A stretch of 64,000 bases of DNA from Ianthella basta (taxonomy: Eukaryota > Porifera > Demospongiae > Verongiida > Ianthellidae): NCBI GenBank assembly GCA_964019415.1, contig OZ025883.1, forward strand, positions 1,975,586 to 2,039,585, written 5' to 3'. The position numbers and the translations under genes were made by a program. The notes below the pieces were generated by a model. The model saw only the letters and a list, made by a program, of their open reading frames with translations, made no database searches and was not told where the DNA came from. Of the stretch, positions 12,149-23,695 are shown in pieces; positions within the stretch are counted from its first letter, which is position 1, and each line of letters opens with the position of its first letter.

Positions 12149-15100
12149 ACTGTTGCAAAATTGCATTATACTACTGTATTCCATTCCTTGTGGCACATTA
12201 ACCCAGCTGCTGTGGGCAACATCCCATATTGGTTGCTACCTAGGTACATATCTGTAGACATTGTTTTAAGGATTCTAGCTGTTTCTGTGTTGCAATTGGT
12301 GTCCATTCTTTGCTGCAATAACTTGACTCTGATTCATTGCTGTTATTTTGTTCTTTTACAATGTTCACACAAAATACGTGACCGCTGCAGACTGGCATGT
12401 ACGCACTCTTCCCAAGTCAAAATAGCAAGCACTTGACTTCCGCACCACACTGCCTCACAGCACTAACAAATTTATGTGAATACTGTGCAATGCTTGTAGC
12501 AGTCTTAATAACATTTCAGCCCATGCAGACAGCTATCCTGAGACAACACACCGCAGAACAGCTTGTCCGTTGGAACAGATGTTGTAATCATATAGTATGC
12601 AAAGAAGTAGCAGCTGTAACATTACAGTGGCCTGAAAGCCATCTAGCTTGAACGGCACCAGACTGCCCATGTTTCAATCACAAGATGGCTTAATGGGGAT
12701 GTAATCATATAATCTTAAAGCATTACTATTGTGTATAGCTTGTAAGATTAATATAATTGCACTTTCAATGGCCGTCTTGACTCCACATGGCACCAGATTG
12801 ACTGTGACAATGAAATAGTGATTCCCTTATGGTTCAATTATCTATGGCCTTATCTGTCCAAGGTGGGAGCGAATCATCAATTTTGATCAATTTTGTATTA
12901 ATTTGGTGGAGATGGAGGTGCTTATGTCAGGCAGGTCAGTAGACACACAGCAGCCAGTCAAATCGACTGCCTCACACCATTGGTTGAATGTTGCGTCTTT
13001 ATGATACTGCCCTATACATCTAATACAGTAGAAACTACCTCTGTGGGGCAGTAATGAGGCTACTGGGTTTAGGATATTTCTATAAACATGATTGATATTG
13101 CTCTTGAGTGCAATGATGACATTATTGTGGTATGCAGTCTACTGTAGCTTCCTTGTGTGGCTGTGAGATCTAAGGCTGCAACAAAGGGTGTGTATTTCAC
13201 CACCCACACATACCGTTTACATAGACTTGTGCATTGTTCAGTGTTGGTAATGTACACTCCACAAACTCTGTTAATGAACAATGGCCAGCTGCAGGTCTTG
13301 GTCATGTATGCAGCTGTAAGCAGTACATAGGTATGTTCTGGTATCTGAGGCAACGCAGTTGTATTGTCTGCATGGTATACCATTACTTGTACTGAGGGGG
13401 TGTACGATATGGGTTGTATAATGCAGCCAGGTGTGGTCAATTATTGCCACATCACGTAGCAAACTCTGAGCACTGTGCAGTATTGGTATTACACGTACAT
13501 AGCTTGCCCCTCACGCAAAATGGTGACAGTGGGAAGTACTTTGTGTGAGTGTACCGTGCCTGCATGGTTCATAGCTCCCGGACTAATCGTTTCACTGTCA
13601 TCAGAGTCTTGTGTACTGTATTCCACTTGGCTTGTTTATGGCCCGTGTGATGTATATAGGTGCAGGTTTAAAAACAAGTTGAAGATGGAGTGAGACATCA
13701 GTCTTGAGCTCCATGGACTGGACGGCCCCCGTTGTACAGTGACAAATAGTCAAATCTAAAGATCAGTCCCGTTGTCGTGTTTGTGGTGATAACGACAGCA
13801 TATTTGGCTATGCACCTTTCATGCCGTCTCTTTCCACATCAGTCCACGCTGCATGCCACAAATGCTTTGAACGGGATCAGTTACAGCTCTGTCATAAATT
13901 CCATCAGTGGAAGGACAGATCAGTGGAGGCATTGGTTTGCGTGGGAATGATGAGCCTGACAGACAGAGCATGAATAGACCAATTTCTCCAGTTTCATTCC
14001 AAAAGGCATCAGGGCTGCTCCTAATCCAATTTGTTTGGGTAACACATAGTTTGGGTGTGATCCTATTCATTGACCGGACCTGATTTTTAAGTCTAGCTAG
14101 CCACAATAGCCATTCACCCTCAACACTCCCTCCTTGGCACCTAGGCTGCAGCTGCTCTGAGCAGGAGCCTCATTGATTAGTCTTCTACCTCGAGTTGTCT
14201 CTTGGCAGCTCTTTACTGAACAGATTGCTACATATATAATTATATGCACAAATGCAACATATGGGCTGGTTTAATTGATGTTATGGATGGCTGCTGCATG
14301 GTCCTAACCACTGTACAGTAGGTACCTGCTGTAATTGAGTGTGCAGCACTGAGTACTATAGTACTGTGTCACTTACTGTATTAGGTGTAGATGCCCCCAG
14401 ATTGCCCTACTAATGTACTGAATGTAGGCTGTACGGTCATGTGGGACAGAATGGAAATGGAAATGGAAATCCTACAGTGCATGTGCATGCAGGTTACACT
14501 TACAGTGATGCATTTGAATGCACATGCGTGTGTGCACACACATGTGCATACATACACGCTCCCTTTAAAGTCTCCTTTCGATTTAGTACAATAGCTCTCA
14601 ACGCATGCAGCACTTCTGAAGCTGTAGGCTGCAATATCAATATATTTGTGTATGTGCAGTATCTACGTGTATACATGTGCATGTGCATGAGCTCAAGTGT
14701 GATATGAACACTGTATATGAACCAACAGGATCAATTTGTATACTGTGATGTAGTTGACAGTACACTGCGTGGGCTCCTGCAGGCAAACATGCACATGATG
14801 TAATCGGGGTCACGGGAAGGGAGTATACTTCCTGAGTGGTCCTTTTGTTGTTCATTGGCAGCCAATTGCTTCAGTGCTGGGAAGCCATACACAGGCCACA
14901 CCTAGGCTTTGTGCATGGCATTGTGTTACCAGCCATGCATGGGCCACATGGAGTGTGTGTGTAGCTATAGCCTATAATTATATGCACACACATAGGCACG
15001 CATACCAATATAATATGTATACCTATCAATGGTGCACGCATGACTGTGGTCTCACACACCTATACGTATGTTTATGTACACCTCTTTGCTTTACCTGATC

Positions 15101-15891
15101 GATGCATTCACTTGCCCTAAGTTGGTCAGATGCTACACTAGAAAGTAATCCCCTTTGAAGGACATCCTCAATTTGGAGCCTCAAAGCTCAAGTTGTAATG
15201 AGGACAGCTAATGAGGTTTAGAAAACTACCTCCAGAATATGGCACCTATCATGTACATTGTCTTACGTATACATCATCCCACTGTACCCACATTACCTAT
15301 CTCATATACGTATCGATCTGCTGGAAAATCACTTCTTTCTTTACCCATGTTACATACGTACATACAGTATATACAGCTTGCATGCCTGTACGTGGTGCGA
15401 GGCATGTGTGTGCGCATTGCGTATACCTAGCTAGAAGCTGTTCAAAGCTTCTGTGCCGCTGTATTTTATCGATGGTAGCTTATTTCAATTACGCTTCCGG
15501 CATGCACTGCCCGAATACATAGCTACCAGCACAGCTATCTATATATAGGTTGCATGCATGAGACTCAACTCCGAGGATGTGTCTGCACTGTTTGCAGTAC
15601 CTATACATAAATACGGGTTAATGACTACACACCTTACATAATGGTCCCATTGCACAATATATGCCATATATATATTATAATGCAGGTTGAAGCTACATTT
15701 TGTTTGATGAAATTCAAAGAAAATGAACCGTAACAAACAGTACATCTTAAATTGTTCATAATATATAAATCACATTGTCATGTAAGCATGCACATATGCA
15801 GTGAGGGTCAACAAATTATTTAGATAACAAAAGGGTTTTTTAGTGTTTTCATACATACTACAACAGCAAAAACACTTATGAGATTGCAGCA
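12149..15891. other. Stretch downstream of Wnt A with no recognised gene
   Basis: The stretch contains a 95-codon minus-strand frame at 13819-14106 that I do not recognise, and low-complexity CA/TACA-rich sequence at 14460-15060. The last few hundred bases (about 15550-15891) probably include the 3' UTR of Wnt A, but no clear AATAAA was identified. Confidence 0.35.
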
Positions 15892-18004
15892 TTATCTGCA
15901 GTAATGCTTGGTCTCTTCTTCATAACCAGTGACTGTACAGTCAAACCGGCAACAGTACACAAACACACATTTTTGTATTGGCTTTCTTTTCGTCACTGGA
16001 TAGTACCCGCGTCCACAGCAAAGTGTGCCACAGTAGCTTGGTGCTGTACGATCTGAAGGGTTGCACTCCCGTCCACTTGTACCTGGGATGCCAAGTGCTT
16101 CATTATGCTCACAGCGGTATGGGATGTCACAACTGTAGACAAGGTCTTTACTAGTTGGGTCATCTTCTGGACCTGTACTTTCTAGCTCTCCTGAGGCATC
16201 ATCAGTTACTGCTTTGGCACTGTCATATTTTGCTGGCATGACCTTCGCAACTTCATCATAATCTACCGTTTTGTACTTGCAAGTCATCACATTACACGAG
16301 CCAGTGATGCCATGGCAACGGCACGATTCTACTGTCTTCATTCCCAACTATTGAGAAGAGAGAAAGGGAAATATGCAAATGAGCATGCTGTGCTGTGCAA
16401 CACGCACACACACACAGTAACTGTTGTGAAATAACGATATTCATAAGCTCATTCTTGCAATTACTAGTGGAATACCCCTCTCCCCCCAAATGTCCTTGCT
16501 ATCCCAGCAGTTCACCAGACATCAGATAAGGCTACAATTGAATTAACTGTGGTATTTAGTGTATTGTGACCTCTACGGTATTGTCCTCACCTGTGTTCCA
16601 ACCTCAGCATTGTGGTAATCAATTTTGCCTTCCAATGAATTGTCTTCACTCGATACTCCCAAAATCGTCTTAGTTCGGATCCCAGCGGTTTTCACATTGT
16701 CCCCACAGTCTGCATAAGTGACTGTGCGCTCACCGTTTTCATTCTTGCCTGTCTTCCTACTCCATTCAGGGTACGTACAAGGGCAGTCCTTCAGCTTTCC
16801 TTCTCTACAGCACACTGCTATGTCCATTGTGATAGCAGCAGACACCATTGCGATTACTACTGCTCTCTCCTTTGTAGCTGTAGGAGGAAGGGGAGGGGAG
16901 GGGAGGGGAGAGGAGGGGAGGGGAGGGTCATGAGATCATTAACCACCAGAAGGCATACAATCCCACACTGGTGAGGAAGAATAGTGATCTGTGTGGTGTG
17001 GTATGTGTGCCTGCAGTGTGGTGTGACCAGGGACAGACTTGGGTGGCTAACACACTGGAGCCAGACTGGGGGACAAAACCACAATTTGATACTATTCATT
17101 GCAACAGCTGACACAACTCAGATCAGCCCACTTGGCCCCTCAACTTCCCTCCATCCTCCCCCTAAACACCTCTCTACAGACAGCATAATACCTAAGGAGC
17201 TGTTGTGGTGGCAGCCACTTTATGGGACCACAGGCACTGCATAAGAATGCAAGCAATGGACCTCCAAGATCCATGCTCTGTCACAAGACAGCTCCTAGCT
17301 CAGACCACGCCTCTACCATTCAGCAAGAGCACACCGACATTATTAGGTGCATCTCAACTTCAACCCCAGGGCCTCTAATCCCATTCACTGCTCGCATTTC
17401 TACATGGTGCGCTTGTGCGCCAGAACTCACCGTATTTGTGGACAATTTTTCCGAGGACATAGTCTCCCACCCAGGTGGTGCAGTTCCAAAGGTGATTCTG
17501 GTACTTCTTCTGGCACCACTGGATCGCTCGCTTGATCCCAAGCGCCATGCAGGGGAGGTAATCCTTGTCTTCGCGTTCGCACAGATACATCTGTGCGGGA
17601 GTCAAGATGTGAGCGTATGCCGAACAGTTGACGACAGTGTCGTCGTCTGGCTCCATCGCAATGGGGTCATCAGCTAATGCCCTGCAGAATGGACAGATGA
17701 TGTTAGTGACATATTAAATATCCTTGCGCACAATAGACAGACAATGTGTACACGTAACGAAAGACAGTCTGGCGGACATGCGTTTGCGCGGCTCGGCTGC
17801 ACGTCTGCAAGCTGCAGGCGAGTTGACAGCAGACCGCGCCAATCGCGTGCCCGTAAGTTCACCTAGCTGGTTGCACAACGGCTGGACTTACAGGCAGGTC
17901 AAGTTATTCGTTGTTTCGTTGCAGTTAGGGGCCACTGGTAAGGGCTGGAACTGGGCCAGAGTCGCGGCACCCAGGACAATTAACAGCAAGCTTCCAATTT
18001 GCAT
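15892..18004 (-). CDS. Wnt: Wnt A: secreted Wnt-family ligand, four exons
   Basis: Secreted signalling ligand of the Wnt family, expected to bind Frizzled receptors. Coding exons on the minus strand are 18004-17892, 17681-17431, 16877-16591 and 16347-15892, all with GT-AG boundaries and phases 2, 1 and 0, giving 368 aa. Residues 1-18 are a signal peptide (MQIGSLLLIVLGAATLAQ). The N-terminal domain has LTPAQMYLC (64-72), CMALGIKRAIQWCQ and the glycosylated LWNCTTW (N104). The middle domain has CREGKLKDCPC, ADCGDNV and HNAEVG. The C-terminal domain has CRCHGITGSC (226-235), the SGREC and CGTLCCGRG motifs and the terminal Cys-rich finger. Thr232 replaces the usual lipidated Ser, and the fingertip is YCC rather than WCC. 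An in-frame TGA upstream of the Met supports this start. Introns are short (210, 553 and 243 bp). The subfamily cannot be assigned by eye. Confidence 0.9.
16880..16927 (+). repeat. (GGGGA)n tract beside the exon 3 acceptor of Wnt A
   Basis: Runs of GGGG separated by single A lie on the plus strand. On the gene strand this is a (CCCCT)n polypyrimidine tract next to the acceptor CCTACAG. The plus strand can form a G-quadruplex. Equivalent tracts lie at 26344-26390 (B), 33606-33652 (C), 36586-36618 (D) and 42150-42206 (E). F keeps only a short run at 50985-50999. Confidence 0.85.
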
Positions 18005-18093
18005 CGTTCTGCGCTTAGGCGGTGAAGGTCAACTCGCAATAGAGGTTAGCCGGAAAGACGTTTGTATAGCTGTGGACGTAAACTGCTCACTCT

Positions 18094-18136
18094 CCTTTTA
18101 TACCACAGCACATGGATGGCTGTGGGGGCGTGGCTA
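18094..18136 (-). promoter_or_regulatory. Wnt A core promoter: TATA box and CACGCCCC box
   Basis: On the minus strand TATAAAAGG lies at 18094-18102, about 90 bp before the ATG, and CCACGCCCCC lies at about 18123-18134, upstream of it. The same two blocks with similar spacing precede all five complete Wnt copies, so they are conserved beyond chance. The CACGCCC box resembles Sp/KLF sites, which is inference. Confidence 0.65.
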
Positions 18137-19254
18137 GACGTCCCTATGAATTCTATTATTGATAGATGGCTTCCCGTTTTGTGTGCACCGGTTGCTCCTT
18201 CACTATTAAATCATGCGAAGCCTTTGAGCGCTATCTCGGTCGTCTGCCAGTGCAGCTTCCGAAGCACGTTGTCATGCATCCTTACGAAGATACAGTAAGT
18301 AATGAGTTTAGAAACCGTGCCCTGTCGTACACATGTCGTGAACGGATCATGATCATGATCAACTAGCTACCTCTTTAGACAGTAGAGGACTCACTTCAGT
18401 CCTCACTGTAAGCAGTTGACAAAACGTCCTGCGACCCTCCTTTCTTCAAGCTGCAGTATTGCTCATCTAATTATTTGCTAAGGTTATTAAGTACATGTTC
18501 CTGTTCTAGTAGCTGCACAATGGAAAACTTGCTCTGTTGTTAGAAATCCCTTCCGATCCAGAACCCCCCTAGTTTACAAAGTGTATTTTATCCTGTGCAT
18601 GAGTGGTTACCCCATTTGGGGTTGAATTAGGATCTGATGCTCCCATTGTGAAACCAGCCTCAAAATAGAGCTAGCTGTAGCTATAGATGCTATACCAGTG
18701 CTGTTATGTTACCAACAATAAGATGTGTATTTAATAATATGTGACGAGAAACAATAATTTCATATGCATATTTATAGCTACCAGTTTCATGCCAATTAAA
18801 AATTTGCCTCCCATACATGTGACCTTTCAGTAATACCATGCATAGTGTACATGTGTAATTGAGCCTTGTTGTACAATTTGCACATGATGAACTGTATGTA
18901 TTATAGCTATTACTGTTTGTGTCCAGTCAGTCTCCACTGCAAAATGTGCATACTGGATACGCCAGACAGCAGTGTACCCATATGCATCTCTTTAATCATA
19001 ATTATAGATAGCTGACCCTAACATAGCAGTGACGACCTTCAAATATGAATTCAATTGGGCAATACAGCAGGATAGAGGGGTGAGAGGGGTGAGCAACTGC
19101 TTACCAGTAAGCGGTTGACAAAGGCTCTTGAGCTAAAATATCCTGTGCATGACCACCTCACCCTTTTATGCTGCTGTATTGCTCGAATGAATTCATGCTT
19201 GAATCTACAATGCAGCTATGGGCCTCTATCGAATCATAGCAACTACTTATTTGG
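18137..19254. other. Stretch upstream of Wnt A, no recognised gene
   Basis: The AT-rich sequence shows no domain-bearing frame. It is probably the promoter-proximal intergenic region of Wnt A. Confidence 0.35.
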
Positions 19255-19500
19255 CTTATATACGTATATATATGGCATGGCTCCTGGACCAACCAGCACC
19301 TGGTCAACTGGGAAGCCAACACAGTCAAACAAGAGGAAGCTAGGAAGCTATTGGAGAAGAAGGGTCCTAGAGGCCCTACACACTCATGCACCAGCAACAC
19401 CAGACATCAAACTTGGACTGTGGACTCAACATCAACCCCTCCTGGCTCCCCTTGCTGAACAAGCCTCCTTCCAATGCACTGCCCCGGCCCCCCCCCCTGA
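19255..19500 (+). mobile_element. Penelope-like element fragment (C-terminal coding remnant)
   Basis: A plus-strand frame contains SYWRRRVLEALHTH followed in another frame by a D-C-G-L-N-I-N-P-S-W type stretch. These resemble the C-terminal part of Penelope-like polyproteins (R-R-V-K-E-A-L-H-I ... N-P-C-W, also visible at 32480-32650). The copy is old and broken. No terminal repeats were found nearby. Confidence 0.4.
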
Positions 19501-19891
19501 GTGACCCCCCCCTCGCAGACCACATCACCCTACCTCACATCCCACCCTCTTTAATTTATTACCTATCATCCCCCTTGCTCATAATTAGATGCATCCATTA
19601 CATAACCCCACATTATGCAACTTCCTGCCAAACCTTTGACACCCAATGACACGCCCACTGTTATTTAATGTCGTGCTCCCTAAGTTTTGTATTACAGCTG
19701 ATTAATCATTATAATGCATGTGCACGCATGCGTTCTCTCTCTTACACACACCACACACACAATAGATGGCTTGTATATGTGTGCATACAACATGCACAAA
19801 GACAGACTCACAATGCAGAAGTCTATAACATTGTATAATTTCTCTGTAGGTGACAAATGATCCTGTAATTTACAGTAAACCAGTAGCTATA

Positions 19892-19951
19892 TAGTCAGGC
19901 GTCGCGTGACCCCTCACCTCACGCGAGGAGGGGTCACGCGACGCCTGACTA
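19892..19951. repeat. 60-bp perfect-arm hairpin with flanking direct repeats
   Basis: Arms of 24 nt (TAGTCAGGCGTCGCGTGACC and onward, with the exact complement on the right) enclose a 12-nt loop. The copy is flanked on both sides by AGTAGCTATA, a likely 9-10 bp target duplication. GC content is far above that of the surroundings. It looks like a recent insertion of a small foldback element. Confidence 0.7.
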
Positions 19952-20039
19952 GTAGCTATATTGATTGACATGATGTAATTTTCACTTTTGTTATTGTTTA
20001 TTCATTACCATGTTTACAGTTTAGAATTTACAGTAAAAT

Positions 20040-21300
20040 GTTTATTGTATAGTTCCTTTGATCCATGCTCTTTTAAAGTGGACAACACAGCAGTGAATTA
20101 ATCACCTCCACTTGTCTCATTCTAGCCCACTACAACCATTTCAGAGAGCAACTGAACATAAAGAAAGAGATGTGATCACACAGCACCAAATGCACATGCA
20201 AATCTTACTATAATTCACCGAGTCTCAAATTTAGGGTTTGTTTGTTACCTATAAAATTTGTGCCTTGCAGGGAATCGGCTCGATACGCTCCGTGCCCGTT
20301 GAGGGACTCGGGGGCGGGTTCTTATTTAGCGGGGCGTCATTCGCCTAGCTGCCTTGCGGCCGAAAAGCGAGATTTCTTTCGTCCGTGCTCCGCGGGCCGA
20401 CACGCCATTTTTACAACTATCGCCCTTCCACTACCGGTCATTAGTGGACTTGATGCGAGTCGTGCCGGTTATGGGAGTGGGGGGACGCGAGCTTAGAGAT
20501 GTGCTGGCCACCTAGCTGCCCTGCAGCAGAAGAGCGCGCTTCCTTTTTTTGCGGGCTGAGACGCTATTTTTGACCACTCTTGCAGCCCCTGACAACGTAC
20601 AGTATTTTATTCCGCCGCGACGTCACTTCCTGTTGGCGTCGGTTTAGCCAAGCGTGGGAAGTCCAGCCAACATGATGGCATTCACCTTGACAATATAGTG
20701 TATAAAGAGGTTCTTTGCAAGACACAGTTGCACAGTTACACAGTTGCATACAATACTTGCAAATCAACTGTTTTGAGGCCTGAACTGTTTCTGTATGAAA
20801 AATAAATTTTCCATTTCCAATACTAATGCTCGTTCAGACAGACAATCTACATAGCTATACACCATATCATTGCACAGCCTCATCCTCAGCACATACATGA
20901 ATCACCACCTTGCACATGCATGCCTTTAGCCAATATGTTGAACAGTATACCATTAATTGCATACACTAAATTGCAGGCATAGCATTGTCCCTTACTATGT
21001 GCACTGGCATGTGCTCCACTTGCTGGCACTCCATGCTATATAATAACGGTACAATCTGCTTAATGCTCCCCCTGCATACTCACATCCCATGCACACATGA
21101 CGTTGCAGATACCAACATACTGCCCAGCTGACATCAACACACTGTCACACAACATGCTGGCATCGACAGAGAGGCACCGGTGTGCCATCGTCGACGCACC
21201 TGAGCAGGGAAGCCCGCCAAAGGTGGGCTATCCTGCTAGTGCAGTGTAATGTGAGCAATGGGCCATTAGTGTTGTAAAATCAATCTGATAGTTACGACTC
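20040..21300. repeat. Array-linked intergenic repeat interrupted by a 1-kb insertion
   Basis: The segments 20040-20215 and 21237-21300 resemble 45195-45480, upstream of Wnt E. There they are contiguous, so about 1 kb (20216-21236) was inserted here. The insertion carries a GC-rich repeat (20266-20660) whose relative lies at about 42540-42890 in the other orientation. It ends next to the hairpin motif at 21203-21237. No gene is seen. Confidence 0.55.
21203..21237. repeat. Hairpin-tipped repeat terminus (AGCAGGGAAGCCC)
   Basis: A 35-nt hairpin (AGCAGGGAAGCCC ... GGGCTATCCTGCT). Related hairpins occur at 33886-33920, 42433-42467 and 45673-45707, with half copies near 30752 and 40351. A similar GACGATGGCATGCCGG-like segment borders several of them, which marks them as ends of one dispersed family. 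Confidence 0.6.
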
Positions 21301-22367
21301 ACCTGACAGTATTTAGAGGGTTAATTACTTTGTTGAACTATTCATGTCAACTGGCTAAGGCATAATTATTACATAGTTATATACATTTATACAGGCACGC
21401 AGGGCATTGCATACATGACAAGTATTATGCATACAGCAGTATAGTACTTGTATGCATGTCATGCCATGCTGTACAATTTCATACTGGTAACATACTGCTT
21501 ACCTTCTAGTATGCCTGCCTTCTACATTAATTGCTCACTTCCATACACAGCGGTAACTGAACTAGTTGAATCTGTATATCAGACGTCACGCTCGTGACAT
21601 CTATTTAGGAATGTGCCCAATAAAAATGGCTACTCCTAGCTAACTTAATGTATTAGCGCACTTCAGTGAAACTGAATACGGTGATGGCGAAGAATAAATT
21701 GAAGCCCATGGATAGGCTTATTTCGACGTATTGAAGACAGCAGCACTCGTGCACAACCCACACCATGCACATGTCTGCTCACTCACATAATTTTGTATGT
21801 ACCCTTCTAATATACCACTGCCAAGACTTGGCTATGTGGACCCCATTTATGAGGTGAGCCAGCAGCAGGTGGCAACAAACTTAAGACCGGTACATGGTCC
21901 CATTGGCAGCTAGCGGAGACACCAGTTAACCCAAGTTGCAAGTTCCCTTGGTGCAGTAAGGGTATATACTTATCTATGGGCTTGCAATACCCATGAGATG
22001 AGAGAGATGGCCATGGTACAACATTAAGTGCACGACGGCATCATGCAGAGTATTCATCCTAAATCGACTTGACTCTGGCTGCAGAGTCCTTACACTTTGT
22101 AATGTCTAGCTAGGTGGCTAACATAAGCTGCACATGCAATTGTAACCTGTGCTTAACACTGGTAAGTGGGCTAGCACCAAAGAGAGAATGACACAAGTTG
22201 CTATAAAGTTATACAATCTCCGCAGTGGTTTATGGTTCACAATTATGACTAGATTTGTAACTAATTAAAAACCATGCAAATTTCAACCTTCTGAATGCTA
22301 GACTAGTTGGCTGCAGACCTGTCATTCTTTTGGCATACTCACACGGCTTCGCCACACACATGCACGT

Positions 22368-22369
<2 letters not shown>
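21301..22369. other. Stretch with no recognised gene
   Basis: No domain-bearing frame is present. A phrase near 21580-21640 (CGTGACATCTATTTAGG) recurs in diverged form near 53455-53480. Confidence 0.35.
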
Positions 22370-22402
<33 letters not shown>

Positions 22403-22432
22403 CACAGACACAGACACACACACATGTGCACA

Positions 22433-22474
<42 letters not shown>

Positions 22475-22514
22475 CACAGACACAGACACACACACATGTG
22501 CACAGACACACACA

Positions 22515-22550
<36 letters not shown>

Positions 22551-22590
22551 CACAGACACAGACACACACACATGTGCACAGACACACACA

Positions 22591-22631
<41 letters not shown>
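22370..22631. repeat. (AC)n microsatellite with a higher-order unit
   Basis: A (CA)n tract in which a composite block containing TGCACAGACACAGACACACA and CATGTGCACAGACACACA recurs three times at about 22399, 22471 and 22547, a period of roughly 72-76 bp. The long His-Thr and Cys-Val frames through it are artefacts. Confidence 0.9.
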
Positions 22632-22672
22632 CAGGCCAGTCACATGTATACTGTATTGTTCTAACAATGCAT

Positions 22673-22751
22673 ATACCGTTACTAAGGAAACCATGTTTTC
22701 TTGGGCCTGAAACTCCTATTTGAACATGCATGGTTTCCTTGGTAACAGTAT
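22673..22751. repeat. 79-bp palindromic element
   Basis: The left end ATACCGTTACTAAGGAAACC and the right end GGTTTCCTTGGTAACAGTAT are inverted copies around a loop of about 32 bp. This looks like a small MITE. Confidence 0.65.
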
Positions 22752-23695
22752 AATAATTATAGACAGTGCAATAATATATAATATACCACACTTTCAGGTG
22801 ATGTACTGGTGATATCCCTTGGCCTTTGGCCTCGGGAGATATCCCCTATATAGTCCATCCCCTTCAAGTATGGTACATTGATTACATGTAACTGCTTCAA
22901 GACTATATGAAATAGTTAGTTGGGGGCACTGATCTGGGGGACAGACATGCAGTCTGTCTGCTCTGCCCCCACACACTAATTAACATGAACAGTCTGGGAA
23001 TAAGGTATACATCATTATCATGATGTAACAACAGGCAAGTATATAGTTAGGTGCTGACTATGCACGTCACTGGCAGTTGTTTCTGTTTGGAAGCCTTGTA
23101 TCCTGCTCTGTGGCAATGTGCATACATATGGCAACCCATAAATTATAATATGCTAATTACCCTGTGTTTGTATGTCACGGTTGATTGGCATACCTCCCAT
23201 GCATGCAATGTGGTACTGTCAATTTATGGTTGCTTGAAACGCCTATGGAGTAGGCATTTCACATGTCAGTCATTCAGGCCAATGAACTATGTGCTCTCTT
23301 GGGACGTCATCGAATTTCATTTGTCCAATTAAGCATTTCACATGCTACTCGTACATACAGCATCTATCACACCAAATAAAAGGTGTATAAATTACATGAA
23401 TTACTTCTCACTTCAACCGAGGTTCACTCTGACATGTACAACTACATAACTATACAAGCACGGGACCATGGGTTGAGATGCAAGGGGTACATATAAACTA
23501 TACTATACACATAGTCATGCATGGAAAGCAGAAGTGTAACAAACAGAACATCTTGTCAATTCTTAGTGTATAAATCAGTACATTGTCACGCATGTGTGTA
23601 CAGTGACAGGTCAACAAGAATTGCATAGACAATGAAGAGATGAAACCTTTTAGTGTTTTACTACAACAGCAAACATATAAAATGTGGCTGTGACA

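Noticed and set aside
22370-22631. CRISPR-like array (spaced repeats)
   Set aside because: The repeats are simple AC units with a block-duplication period. There are no unique spacers, and the genome is eukaryotic.
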